DNA of 45,424 bases from an uncultured Bacteroidales bacterium (GTDB lineage Bacteria; Bacteroidota; Bacteroidia; Bacteroidales; UBA932). Below the pieces are notes generated by a model. That model did no database searches. It saw only the letters and a list, made by a program, of their open reading frames with translations, and was not told the origin of the DNA. The position numbers were made by a program, and so were the translations under genes. The stretch spans positions 1-45,424 of the forward strand of contig UQWT01000008.1 in assembly GCA_900544815.1 (NCBI GenBank), in the 5' to 3' direction. Positions 33,534 through 42,092 of the stretch are shown piece by piece (positions within the stretch are counted from its first letter, which is position 1; the number at the start of each line of letters is the position of its first letter).

Positions 33534-34754
33534 AAGTTTTTCCAATCTCTCTATCTCTCTCTCCAATGATTTTGGCAGAGATTCCATGTGTTGATGGCAT
33601 TTCATCTCTAAAGTGTACATTCTGCCAATACAGTAGTTTGAGTGGTGACAGTTGCATCTGTTGCATCTCTCCTCCTTCATGTCGTTCACGAAAGATGGGT
33701 TGTTTATAAGTGCACGGCCCATCTGTACAAATTGAAAACCATCATTGAGAACCTCCTCTATCTTCTCTCTTGCAACCAACCCGCCAACATAGATAAGATT
33801 GGCCTGCGGCATTGCCTCCCTAAATTTTAATGCGTCGGGAAGAAAATAGGCCTCCTCAAAGGGGACAGAGGGTATCATCATCTTTCCAAACATCTTTACC
33901 CCGTACTTTAGCCACCAGCAGTTCATATAATATGTAAGTGTCTTTATTGGCATATATCCGCGCATTACATACATTGGAGCCTTGCTCACAAATCCTCCGC
34001 TAAGTACCAAGGCATGGGTACCGCATTTTATAAGCTCCTTTGCAATCTCAATGCCCTCCTCTATACCGTTGCCGCTCTTAAAGCCGTCTCTCATATTGGT
34101 CTTTGCAACTACTGCCATATCGCTGCCGGCGGCCTCCATAACCTCATTCATGCAGATGCGCATAAAGTTCATTCTGTGGTTAAGATCCCCACCATAATTG
34201 TCGCGCCTTTTGTTGGTGTAGGGGGAGAGGAACTGGCTTATAAGATAACCGTGTCCGGCGTGTACCTCAACGCAGTTGAACCCAGCCTCTCTTGCCAACC
34301 TTACGCCATTCCCGTATGCTTTGGCCATCTCAATTATCTCTTTTTCAGACAGCTTTCGGTATAGGGTGGGGGAATAGAGGTTAAATCCGCTTGATGCGGA
34401 TACAGGGGTACATTTTGTAATTGCCCTATGGCTCATATTGCCGCAGTGGCCAAGCTGTATTGAGGCGGCTGCCCCCTCTTTGTGTATGGCATCTGTAAGT
34501 TTCCTCAAATCCTGAACAATCTCCTTTCTGAGCCAAAGCTGGTCTTTGAAAGATAGACCGCTTTGTGTTACAGAGGCGTATGCAACTGTAGTCATTCCAA
34601 CGCCCCCTCTTGCAACCGATGTGTGGTAATCATACAGCATCTGAGACGGAGAATTGTCTGTTGCCATATTCTCAAATGCTGCAGAACGTATTGTTCTGTT
34701 GCGCAGTGTAATCGGGCCTATTTTCCCCGGTGTGAAAAGTATTGATTCTTTCAT
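33531..34754 (-). CDS. NADH:flavin oxidoreductase, Old Yellow Enzyme family
   Basis: An FMN-dependent ene-reductase that would reduce an activated C=C bond. The 407-residue protein is a single TIM barrel: FMN-site PITLRNRTIRSA (about 14-25), IQLGHCGNMS (about 99), the active-site HAGHGYLISQFLSPYTNKRR (about 166-185), the barrel-end VGGL and GFQFVQMGRALI. Near the C-terminus is a Cys cluster (RCNRCNCHHSNYC) that may be a degenerate iron-sulfur motif like that of BaiCD-type enzymes, but the spacing differs from the usual CxxCxxxC. The second, NAD-binding domains of BaiCD are absent. It starts 18 bases after the 5-alpha-reductase-like gene. A delta-4 steroid reductase is a reasonable hypothesis. 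Confidence 0.85.
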   Translation of the reverse strand: MKESILFTPGKIGPITLRNRTIRSAAFENMATDNSPSQMLYDYHTSVARGGVGMTTVAYASVTQSGLSFKDQLWLRKEIVQDLRKLTDAIHKEGAAASIQLGHCGNMSHRAITKCTPVSASSGFNLYSPTLYRKLSEKEIIEMAKAYGNGVRLAREAGFNCVEVHAGHGYLISQFLSPYTNKRRDNYGGDLNHRMNFMRICMNEVMEAAGSDMAVVAKTNMRDGFKSGNGIEEGIEIAKELIKCGTHALVLSGGFVSKAPMYVMRGYMPIKTLTYYMNCWWLKYGVKMFGKMMIPSVPFEEAYFLPDALKFREAMPQANLIYVGGLVAREKIEEVLNDGFQFVQMGRALINNPSFVNDMKEERCNRCNCHHSNYCIGRMYTLEMKCHQHMESLPKSLEREIERLEKL

Positions 34755-34772
34755 TATTTGTCGGGATTAAAA

Positions 34773-35537
34773 TTAATATATAAAGGGGAATATCCTTTTT
34801 AGTCTCTTCTCTTTAACCTGAGGGCCAAACTCCTCTACGTATCTTTTGTATATTGATGCAGCGCGCGGTACGAGGTTGGCAAAGGTCCACCAGGCAAATA
34901 TAACTCCGCTCAAGCTCCATGTGAGTATTGCAAAGCCTGTCCACTCTACAATCTCTCCAAAGTAGTTTGCAGATGTAACATATTTATACATACCTTTTTG
35001 TGGAAGGTAATGTTTGGTGTCGCCAGGCTTGCGGAGATGCCTTATCACGCTGTCGGAGTTAATATTTATAGTCATTCCCACAAAAAAGATAATAGTTCCT
35101 ATTATAAATTGCGGTGTCGTGAGCCACTCTGTTGTATAGGTACCTGCAGGTGCAAGGTAAAACAGCCATCCTCCCTGCATTAATGCATTTATTGTATTGA
35201 AAATTATCCCCATGGTAATTATAGACAAAGGCATTGTGCTTTTACCTTTCAGAAGGAGTGGAAAGATAAATGATCGCTGGAAATAGTGCAGTTCGAAGAA
35301 AAGGAAGAAGAGAGTTGTTACTGTATTTCCTTTATTTGGACTTAGTAACCAAAGTATTAGCATAAACAGAAATACGGGGCTCTCCATTATTACCCATCCT
35401 ACTTTGTTGTTTACAGCAGGACCCCATTTTTTTGTAGCGAATTTGCCGTATCCGGCTGTTACAAAATAGAGCGATATAAAGACAATCAGCCCCAATACAG
35501 CCATGGAGATTATAAGTGTATTAAAGATATTTATCAT
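34773..35537 (-). CDS. steroid 5-alpha-reductase-like membrane protein
   Basis: A polytopic protein of the 3-oxo-5-alpha-steroid 4-dehydrogenase (SRD5A)/DUF1295 fold. The 254 residues form about six to seven membrane helices. The C-terminal third has the family signature NINSDSVIRHLRKPGD (about 155-170), KGMYKYVTSANYFGEIVEWT (about 178-197) and a late FANLVPRAASIYKRYVEEF, which form the NADPH/steroid site in characterised relatives. In eukaryotes the fold reduces delta-4-3-oxosteroids to 5-alpha products, and gut Bacteroidales homologues make allo-bile acids. It lies 18 bases after pgpH and 18 before the OYE-type gene, suggesting one transcript. Confidence 0.85.
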   Translation of the reverse strand: MINIFNTLIISMAVLGLIVFISLYFVTAGYGKFATKKWGPAVNNKVGWVIMESPVFLFMLILWLLSPNKGNTVTTLFFLFFELHYFQRSFIFPLLLKGKSTMPLSIITMGIIFNTINALMQGGWLFYLAPAGTYTTEWLTTPQFIIGTIIFFVGMTININSDSVIRHLRKPGDTKHYLPQKGMYKYVTSANYFGEIVEWTGFAILTWSLSGVIFAWWTFANLVPRAASIYKRYVEEFGPQVKEKRLKRIFPFIY

Positions 35538-35555
35538 ATTCTAATTGCTATGTTA

Positions 35556-37733
35556 TTATGTCTCCTTGCTCAACGTTTTATCTGCAGCTGTATCCTCAGA
35601 TGAGCTCTTGGTTGAGCTCTCGGTTGAGAGAACAGGAGCGACTTTTGATGTGCCTACAGCCGTGTTTGCTGTGTGGTTGACGGATTGATTTGCTGTAGGA
35701 TACTCTATGCGGGAGTGGTATATCTCCTTAAGGTGTTTTTTGAACACCTCTTTTACGGTATTTATCTCCTTTAACGATATATCTGCTTCAATCAGTTGTG
35801 ACTCGGATATTCTTGCTGCTGTTATCTTGTCAACAAGATTTGATATGCTTTCTGCAGAATAGTCCTTTAACGAACGCGAAGCTGCTTCTACTGCATCTGC
35901 CATCATTACCACAACCTGCTCTTTTGTTGTTGGGAGTGTACCGTTGTATGTAAACGGCTCCTTGTTATTTGGGTCACCTCCGTCCAAGCAATATTTGGAG
36001 TAGAAGTATCCTGTAACACCTCGTCCGTGATGTGAGGTGATGAATGCAGTTATTATCTTAGGTAATTTGAATTTTTTTGCAAGTTCAACACCGTCTGAAA
36101 CATGTTTGATTATTAATTGGGCGCTCTCCTGCGGTGACAGATTTTTATGATAATCTATCCCGGGGGCTTGATTTTCTATGAAACATTGTGGGTTAACCAA
36201 CTTTCCAATATCGTGGTACATAGCTCCAACCTTTACAAGCCTTGCATTGCCGTGTATTGCATTTACCGCGCGTTCAGACAGATTGGCAACCTGAAGACAG
36301 TGCTGGAATGTTCCGGGAGCTTTCCTTGCAAGCTCCTGCAGAAGGGTATTGTTGGTATCTGACAGATCTTTAAGTGTAGATACAGAGACAAGCCCGAATA
36401 TCTTTTCCAACAAAAATACAAGGGGATATGCCGCTACTATGAACATAGAATTTAGGAAGAGGTAAACAACATATATGTAGTCATACACGGGCTTTCCACT
36501 CTCTAACAACCTAAATGCTATAAAGACAATGAACATGGCTCCAAGCAGAAGCAGTGAGTTAAGGAACTGCAGCCACCCTCTGTACAGGTATACAAAAGAG
36601 AGCAGTGTAACTGCACCCGCAAACAGATTGAGTATGTACAGTTCAATGCCGTTTTCCGCAATAATTAGAAGTGGCAACAGCGAGATCATATATATTGGCA
36701 GTACAACCTTTGCGGGGAAAAACGCCATCATGTATAGCGCAAAAACTGCAAACGGAACCATAAAGAGATATTCAGGCCCGGCATCCCTTACAACAACTGT
36801 AATAATGTACGTTAACAGTATGAGGAATATTATGAAGTTAAAACGTTTCTTTTCTCTAAGAATCTGTATATTAATGGTATAAATAGATGCAAATACCAAG
36901 AACAGAATTGCAAGTATTATTAGGGCGTGTCCTGCGACTAAAGAGATATTGCTACCTGAATATCCCATGCTAAGTTCATACTCGGCCTTATATGAATCCA
37001 ATACCTGTTCTATATATGCAGTTATAATCTCACCCTCAGATACAATGAGCTGCCCTGTGTATACGATTCCTTTGGTAGGGGAGATGTAGTCTGTTGCGTT
37101 CTTGTGTACAAGCTCTGTAGACTGCTGGTCGTAGATAAGGTTGGCTTGTATAAGAGATTCGGGCTTTATCTTTGAAATACCTGCTATTGTAATGGAATCT
37201 GCGGCAATCTGCGCAATTTTGGACTGTAACTTCTCCACAGCCTGCCTGATATTGTACACAGATGCTCTTGGTACCTCCTCTGCTCTTTTATCTTTCTGGA
37301 CAATTATATAATTGTTTTTGTCGTTGTTTACTAGCTGTTCATCCCTTTTTATAATTCCGGCTGTGTATATCTCGCTCAGTACACCCTTTAACGTAGCCAA
37401 ATCCTTGTTGGATATGAGGCTGTCTCTGTTCAGTCCATCTGCTGTTTGCATTACATTCAGCAAGATATCATTATTATATACGTAGTATGGAACAAACAGT
37501 TCTGCTGCCTCATTTTTCTCCTTTAGAAGTTCTGCCTGTGATTTAAGTATTGGAAAATCCATAGGCGCCACTAAGGTTTCATACATCCATGGCCTTCCCT
37601 TGTGATATTCATATTTGAATCTTCCCTCACTTGGATATAGTAGAACCATAATGACAAGAGCAATAACCATTGTAATATAGATACTCTTGTCTTTTAGTAC
37701 ATTTTTTGTTTTTTGTATATTTAAACTGTCCAT
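35556..37733 (-). CDS. pgpH: PgpH-type 7TM-HD phosphodiesterase
   Basis: A membrane phosphodiesterase of the 7TMR-HDED/HD group; characterised members hydrolyse cyclic di-AMP. I choose ATG 37733 (MDSLNIQKTKNVLKDK); the longer frame from 37769 runs through the divergent promoter. The 725-residue protein has a first membrane helix (about 19-36), a large extracytoplasmic domain (about 37-260), seven membrane helices (about 270-465) and a cytoplasmic HD domain. The HD domain has GTFQHCLQVANLSE, AMYHDIGK (about 505), SHHGRG (about 568) and the final Asp in MADAVEAASR. A low-complexity Ser/Thr tail follows. It heads the transcript that includes the 5-alpha-reductase-like gene. Confidence 0.9.
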   Translation of the reverse strand: MDSLNIQKTKNVLKDKSIYITMVIALVIMVLLYPSEGRFKYEYHKGRPWMYETLVAPMDFPILKSQAELLKEKNEAAELFVPYYVYNNDILLNVMQTADGLNRDSLISNKDLATLKGVLSEIYTAGIIKRDEQLVNNDKNNYIIVQKDKRAEEVPRASVYNIRQAVEKLQSKIAQIAADSITIAGISKIKPESLIQANLIYDQQSTELVHKNATDYISPTKGIVYTGQLIVSEGEIITAYIEQVLDSYKAEYELSMGYSGSNISLVAGHALIILAILFLVFASIYTINIQILREKKRFNFIIFLILLTYIITVVVRDAGPEYLFMVPFAVFALYMMAFFPAKVVLPIYMISLLPLLIIAENGIELYILNLFAGAVTLLSFVYLYRGWLQFLNSLLLLGAMFIVFIAFRLLESGKPVYDYIYVVYLFLNSMFIVAAYPLVFLLEKIFGLVSVSTLKDLSDTNNTLLQELARKAPGTFQHCLQVANLSERAVNAIHGNARLVKVGAMYHDIGKLVNPQCFIENQAPGIDYHKNLSPQESAQLIIKHVSDGVELAKKFKLPKIITAFITSHHGRGVTGYFYSKYCLDGGDPNNKEPFTYNGTLPTTKEQVVVMMADAVEAASRSLKDYSAESISNLVDKITAARISESQLIEADISLKEINTVKEVFKKHLKEIYHSRIEYPTANQSVNHTANTAVGTSKVAPVLSTESSTKSSSEDTAADKTLSKET

Positions 37734-37737
37734 TTGG

Positions 37738-37756
37738 CAAAAATAGAGTATTTTTG
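37738..37756. promoter_or_regulatory. divergent palindromic promoter pgpH / esterase
   Basis: CAAAAATA-GAG-TATTTTTG is a perfect inverted repeat giving a TATTTTTG -7 box on each strand. The plus-strand box (37749-37756) is well placed 31 bases before the esterase start. The minus-strand box (37738-37745) is only four bases before the pgpH ATG, which would make that transcript almost leaderless. Confidence 0.55.
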
Positions 37757-37787
37757 CGAAAGATAACACTATTTTAAATCAATTCTC

Positions 37788-38591
37788 ATGAAGAAGTATT
37801 TATTTTCTTTATCGCTTGTATGCCTGTTTTCGCTATGTTCCAAAGCACAGGAAAAGCTTATTTATAGCTCACCGTCACTTAAGTGCAACGATACCGTATG
37901 GGTCTTTACCCCTCAGAATGTTGTCGCAAATCCGCCAACATTAATTCTGCTGCACGGTTGGAGTGGTTGTTACAATGACTGGAACAGGTTGGCACCGCTT
38001 CAGGATATAGCAAATGAATTTAAGTTTAGAATTATCTGCCCGGACGGTTTTTATAACAGCTGGTATCTTAATGACTCAGACAGCAGCAAGATGCAGTGGC
38101 GAGATTTCTTTAATAAAGAATTTATGCCGGATATTACAAGAAAATACAATCTTTGCCCTAACGAGACATTCATTACAGGATTGAGTATGGGTGGCCACGG
38201 TGCAATAAATCTGTTTATAGACAATCCCGGGCTGTTTAGAAGTGCCGGAAGCATGAGTGGCGTGTTGGATCTTGGTGATACTCCCCTAAAGGAGGATTGG
38301 GTTTACAAAGTTACCGGGAATGACTCTCTAAGGGTAGACAGAGAGAGTGCATTGAACAGAATAGAGTCTGTAAAGGAGATGATTAAATCTCCTCTCATCA
38401 TTACTTGCGGCTATCATGACTTTTATGTAAAATGCTCAGACAAATTTTCTAAATTCTGCAGAGATAAGGATATTCCGCATGTACTTATCCTAAGCCCAGG
38501 CAAACACTCGTGGAGATATTGGAACTATGCTTTGAGACTGCATTTAAGCCATTTTAGAAAGATTGTAGACGGGGATAATTTAGGATTTTAA
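37788..38591 (+). CDS. exported esterase, alpha/beta-hydrolase fold
   Basis: A secreted esterase of the putative esterase (esterase D/feruloyl esterase-like) family, likely acting on acyl groups of glycans or small molecules. The 267-residue precursor has a signal peptide (MKKYLFSLSLVCLFSLCSKA, then Q). The oxyanion region is LILLHGWSGCYNDW (about 53). The nucleophile Ser is in GLSMGGHG (about 139), and the catalytic His is probably in SPGKHSWRYW (about 244). The Asp is likely in ITCGYHDFYV. The signal peptide ending SKAQ is compatible with periplasmic or surface export. The flippase gene follows 44 bases later. Confidence 0.85.
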   Translation: MKKYLFSLSLVCLFSLCSKAQEKLIYSSPSLKCNDTVWVFTPQNVVANPPTLILLHGWSGCYNDWNRLAPLQDIANEFKFRIICPDGFYNSWYLNDSDSSKMQWRDFFNKEFMPDITRKYNLCPNETFITGLSMGGHGAINLFIDNPGLFRSAGSMSGVLDLGDTPLKEDWVYKVTGNDSLRVDRESALNRIESVKEMIKSPLIITCGYHDFYVKCSDKFSKFCRDKDIPHVLILSPGKHSWRYWNYALRLHLSHFRKIVDGDNLGF

Positions 38592-38635
38592 TTCTTTCTC
38601 TTCCCGACATATAATAACAAAGTGACTGAATTTTA

Positions 38636-40084
38636 ATGGGAACCTCAGTAAAACAGAACTACATATTAAATCTTATTAATACGATAAGCGGGCTTTTGTT
38701 CCCGCTTATCACTTTCCCGTACGCATCGAGGGTGCTGTTGGCTGAGGGTATTGGTAAGGTGCAGTTCTTTGACAGCATTATAGGTTATATTCTTTTGATT
38801 AGTTCGCTTGGGATTCCTCTTTATGCCATAAGAGAGGTTGCCAAGGTGAGAAACGACTATAGGGAGAAGAGCAAGGTTACCGCAGAGATTCTGCTGCTTC
38901 ACTGTATTCTAACATTCTTTGCCTACCTGCTTGTATTTGTAATAGCTTTTACGGTAGACAAAATTCATGCAGATATGCCACTTTTCTTCCTTTTAAGCGG
39001 CTCTCTGTTGTTTACGGCACTTGGTGTGTTCTGGTTCTATCAGGCAACGGAGGATTTTATGTATATAACCATACGTGCTGTTTCTATAAAGGTAGTTGCT
39101 GCAATTGCACTGTTTACACTTGTAAAAGATAGAGATGATGTCTTATGGTATGCTGCAATAAACACCTGCGCAAGTGTAGGCAACAATATATTTAATTTTA
39201 TCCGTCTGAGACGTAAAATCAATGTAAAACTGTTCTCTTTTGGAGAGCTTGATATTGCAAGGCATCTTAAACCGGCTTTAAAGATATTCACTCTTAATAT
39301 GATTGTAAGTGTCTCTTTGCAGTTGGATACGGTAATGCTTGGATTTATGAAATCAGATGCAGCGGTAGGCTATTACACTGCTGCATCTAAGCTCACACGT
39401 ATGTCTCTTGCCGTACTTACATCTCTTGGCGGTGTACTGTTACCACGTTTTTCAAACTATATAAGCACAGGACACATAGATGAGTTTAATGAATTAGCTG
39501 GAAAGTCGTTCAGTTATCTTATATGTATTGCATTGCCAATGGTTGCAGGTCTTGTACTGCTTGCAGATCCTATTATTGGGGTTTTTAGCGGCTCAAGCTA
39601 TGCCCCTTCTGTACCAACACTGCAGGCAATAGCTCCTATTATTTTATTTGTGGGAATAAGCGGCTTTTTAAGCATGCAGATTCTTTATCCTATGGGTAAG
39701 GAGAATCTTGTTATTATTGTTGCAAGTTGTACTACCGTTGTAAATGTAATATGTAATTTAGTGCTTATTCCAAAATATTCTCAGGTTGGAGCGTCTATTG
39801 CATCCTCCGTATCTGAGTTGAGCGGTATGGTTGTGGTTATATTTATTGCGGGGAGGTATCTTAAATTTTCTCTTTTTAACGCAAGGCAACTTAATTATAT
39901 AGTTGGCACTGCAATTATGGCCGTTGTTGTTTATTTTATTGGCAGCATGGATTACTCTAATCTTGTAAAGATCGGCGTCTCTGTTCCTTGTGGTGCAGTT
40001 GTTTATGGTTTGTATCTACTTTTAACAAAGGATTACTATGCAGTTACAGCATTCAGGCTATTTTTAAGGAGATACAGAGACTAA
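38636..40084 (+). CDS. polysaccharide flippase (Wzx-like, PST family)
   Basis: A membrane flippase that moves lipid-linked sugar repeat units across the cytoplasmic membrane. The 482-residue protein has about 12-14 hydrophobic helices and the family opening NYILNLINTISGLLFPLITF-PYASRVL with the following GKVQFFDSIIGY. The second half contains DTVMLGFMKSDAAVGYYTAA, the most recognisable PST/MVF signature. No glycosyltransferase or other polysaccharide gene is adjacent, which is unusual, since such flippases normally lie in capsule or O-antigen clusters. The gene start is 44 bases after the esterase stop. Confidence 0.9.
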   Translation: MGTSVKQNYILNLINTISGLLFPLITFPYASRVLLAEGIGKVQFFDSIIGYILLISSLGIPLYAIREVAKVRNDYREKSKVTAEILLLHCILTFFAYLLVFVIAFTVDKIHADMPLFFLLSGSLLFTALGVFWFYQATEDFMYITIRAVSIKVVAAIALFTLVKDRDDVLWYAAINTCASVGNNIFNFIRLRRKINVKLFSFGELDIARHLKPALKIFTLNMIVSVSLQLDTVMLGFMKSDAAVGYYTAASKLTRMSLAVLTSLGGVLLPRFSNYISTGHIDEFNELAGKSFSYLICIALPMVAGLVLLADPIIGVFSGSSYAPSVPTLQAIAPIILFVGISGFLSMQILYPMGKENLVIIVASCTTVVNVICNLVLIPKYSQVGASIASSVSELSGMVVVIFIAGRYLKFSLFNARQLNYIVGTAIMAVVVYFIGSMDYSNLVKIGVSVPCGAVVYGLYLLLTKDYYAVTAFRLFLRRYRD

Positions 40085-40101
40085 GGATATTATATTAAAG
40101 C

Positions 40102-40131
40102 TTTGATTATGAAATTTTTTAGTTATATTTG
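40102..40131 (+). promoter_or_regulatory. promoter of DUF4190 gene
   Basis: TTTG (40102-40105) and TATATTTG (40124-40131), spacer 18, match the consensus. Confidence 0.6.
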
Positions 40132-40173
40132 CCCTGTAGAAAAAACTATTATTAACTAATTAATCTAATTATT

Positions 40174-40440
40174 ATGGAAAACAATCAGAATGCTGCAATG
40201 CCGCAGAAGAATGGTATGGGAACTGCCGGCTTCGTTTTAGCCCTTGTTGGTCTTATTTTTTCATGGGTACCTGTCTTGGGTTGGATACTATGGATTCTTG
40301 GTCTTATCTTTTCAATAATAGGAGTACTTAGAAAACCTAAAGGCTTGGCTATAGCAGGTCTTGTTATAAGTTGTTTGTATCTTATAGTGGTCGTAATAAT
40401 ATTAGGGGCAATTTTTGGAACAGCTGCTGCACTTCTGTAA
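40174..40440 (+). CDS. small DUF4190 membrane protein
   Basis: An 88-residue protein with a short polar N-terminus (MENNQNAAMPQKNGMGTAG) and two hydrophobic helices (about 18-45 and 53-85) separated by a basic KPKG turn. The pattern GTAGFVLALVGLIFSWVP and KGLAIAGLVIS is that of DUF4190-type proteins; their function is unknown. It has its own promoter and a downstream hairpin, so it is monocistronic. Confidence 0.8.
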   Translation: MENNQNAAMPQKNGMGTAGFVLALVGLIFSWVPVLGWILWILGLIFSIIGVLRKPKGLAIAGLVISCLYLIVVVIILGAIFGTAAALL

Positions 40441-40463
40441 TTGAGTTGTTCTAAAAAATAGTA

Positions 40464-40487
40464 GATTCTGACTAAAAAGTTAGAATC
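40464..40487 (+). terminator. hairpin after DUF4190 gene
   Basis: GATTCTGACT / AGTTAGAATC (one G-T pair), loop AAAA. There is no strong T run, so termination efficiency is uncertain. Confidence 0.45.
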
Positions 40488-40506
40488 CCTCTCTTAGAAT
40501 TTAATA

Positions 40507-40543
40507 GATGAGGACGGCTGAGATTTTCTTAGTCGTCCTCATC
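40507..40543. terminator. bidirectional terminator DUF4190 / mscL
   Basis: 17-bp stem GATGAGGACGGCTGAGA / TCTTAGTCGTCCTCATC with a three-base loop, between convergent genes. Confidence 0.75.
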
Positions 40544-40560
40544 TTTAAAGGGGGTATCTT

Positions 40561-40995
40561 TTATTTATCTCTCTTTAACAGATCTCTGATCTCTGAAAGC
40601 AGTTGAACCTCATCTGATGGTTTTTGCGGCTCCGGTGCAGGAGCAGCTTCCTCTTTCTTCTTGCTTATCTTGTTCATTGTCCTTATTACGCAGAATATGG
40701 CGAATGCAACTATTACAAAGTCAAAAATGTTCTGTATAAGTACACCGTAGTGCATTACAACTTCTGGCTTTATCACCTCTCCGGCAGCATCTACAACCTC
40801 TTTTCTTATAACCCATTGCAGCGCAGAAAAATCTATGCTTCCGGTTATAAGCCCAAGTATAGGCATAAGGATGTCGCCAACAAGCGAAGATACTATTTTG
40901 CCGAATGCGGCACCTATAATGATACCCACGGCCATATCCACTACGTTGCCACGCATGGCAAACTCTTTGAACTCTGTAAGAAATTTACTTTTCAT
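40561..40995 (-). CDS. mscL: large-conductance mechanosensitive channel
   Basis: MscL opens under membrane tension to release solutes on osmotic downshock. The 144-residue protein has the amphipathic N-terminal helix FLTEFKEFAMRGNVVDMAVG, TM1 (about 16-44, IIIGAAFGKIVSSLVGDILM), a periplasmic loop, TM2 (about 85-107) and a charged cytoplasmic helix (about 126-143). The Pro/Ala-rich linker APAPEPQKP before that helix is a normal variant. Convergent with the DUF4190 gene. Confidence 0.96.
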   Translation of the reverse strand: MKSKFLTEFKEFAMRGNVVDMAVGIIIGAAFGKIVSSLVGDILMPILGLITGSIDFSALQWVIRKEVVDAAGEVIKPEVVMHYGVLIQNIFDFVIVAFAIFCVIRTMNKISKKKEEAAPAPEPQKPSDEVQLLSEIRDLLKRDK

Positions 40996-41363
40996 AATTG
41001 ATTTAGTATATTGTTGTTAAAAATTCAACTGTAAATTTGCTTTTAATGTTGTATTTGATGAATAATCCATTTGCCGGAGTTTCCACCTTATAATAAAGTT
41101 CATTGCGTATAGCCGTGCCATTGATTATTTATCAAAATAAAAACAGTTGCTACATTAAACTCAACGCAAAGTTAAGTTATTTTATTTCAATAGTTCGTAA
41201 AAAAATAGCCAAGTCTAAGCGGCTTTGGCCAAGTTGATAGCAGTAAGCGATGCATAGAAGTGGAAGGCCAACTTTCTGAAGTCTGTTGACTGACAGTTGG
41301 TGATGTTTGACATATATATGCTTAATGTCCTTTGAGATTTTTCTATTGGATTTTATGGTGTGA
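40996..41363. other. intergenic with transposase tail
   Basis: Holds the transposase C-terminal remnant (41180-41342). The left part (41000-41170) is AT-rich and shows nothing recognisable beyond the presumed mscL promoter area. Confidence 0.5.
41180..41342 (-). pseudogene. C-terminal remnant of a DDE transposase
   Basis: On the minus strand one frame reads SNITNCQSTDFRKLAFHFYA then SLTAINLAKAA, ending in stop codons. The pattern CQ-S/A-x-D-x-x-K-L-x-FHF-x-x-SLTA-x-N-x-AK matches the segment following the last catalytic Glu in IS4/IS1634-like transposases, as I remember it. The upstream catalytic part is missing. It differs from the remnant at 4449-4850. Confidence 0.6.
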
Positions 41364-42011
41364 CTATCTGTTTAGAAGTTTTAGAACAACCTCAATGATG
41401 CCGTCGAACATGGCAATTACTCCAAGAACACCCATTATAGCTCCGGATACGCGGTTAATCATAACCAACTGACGTATACGGAATTTTTTTCTAAAGACAT
41501 TTATTCCTGTACTCAGTGTAAACCACCATGTTACTGTTCCCATAAACACGCCTAAGAGGATAACGACAACAGACGGACGTACTTCATTGTCGTTTATATT
41601 TATTCCTACAGCTGCCAACAGACCAAGAATAAGGAATATTGCGCCGGGATTGGTTACAGTCATTAGGAATGCCTCTATAAAATCCTGCACATGTTTCTTG
41701 TTGGTGTTCTTTTGCCTAATCTGTTTTATGGGGTTGGTAAAGAAGATTCTTATTCCAATGTAGATGATTATTGCTCCGCCAATAATCATTACTATGTCTT
41801 TGTTCTTGTCTATAAGATTTTCAATAAAGGCAAGACCCAAAAGAGATATTGCTGCATACAGTGTGTCTGAGAATGAGGCTCCAAGACCTGTTATAAATCC
41901 TGAATTTCTTCCTTTGCTTAAGGTTTTCTGAACGCACAATACGCCTAATGGGCCCAACGGAATTGATGCGCCTAATCCAACAATAAAACCTTTAAGTAAA
42001 GTAACTAACAT
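41364..42011 (-). CDS. LysE-family exporter
   Basis: A small amino-acid exporter (LysE/RhtB superfamily) of the cytoplasmic membrane. The 215-residue protein has six hydrophobic segments and the family opening GASIPLGPLGVLCVQKTLSKG-RNSGFITGLGAS with the P-x-GP motif. The central GAIFLIL follows the conserved NPG in TNPGAIF. Length is typical. The exported substrate cannot be deduced. It is divergent from lnt, with an 81-base gap. Confidence 0.88.
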   Translation of the reverse strand: MLVTLLKGFIVGLGASIPLGPLGVLCVQKTLSKGRNSGFITGLGASFSDTLYAAISLLGLAFIENLIDKNKDIVMIIGGAIIIYIGIRIFFTNPIKQIRQKNTNKKHVQDFIEAFLMTVTNPGAIFLILGLLAAVGININDNEVRPSVVVILLGVFMGTVTWWFTLSTGINVFRKKFRIRQLVMINRVSGAIMGVLGVIAMFDGIIEVVLKLLNR

Positions 42012-42033
42012 TCCAAACCTATAAAATTAGTAG

Positions 42034-42041
42034 TATCTTTG
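42034..42041 (+). promoter_or_regulatory. lnt promoter -7 box
   Basis: TATCTTTG lies 51 bases before the chosen lnt start at 42093. The in-frame ATG at 42051 is at about the transcription start and so less likely. Confidence 0.5.
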
Positions 42042-42092
42042 TGAGACAAATTGGCTGCAAAAGTAGCACTTTTATCTTATTTATTGATATTT

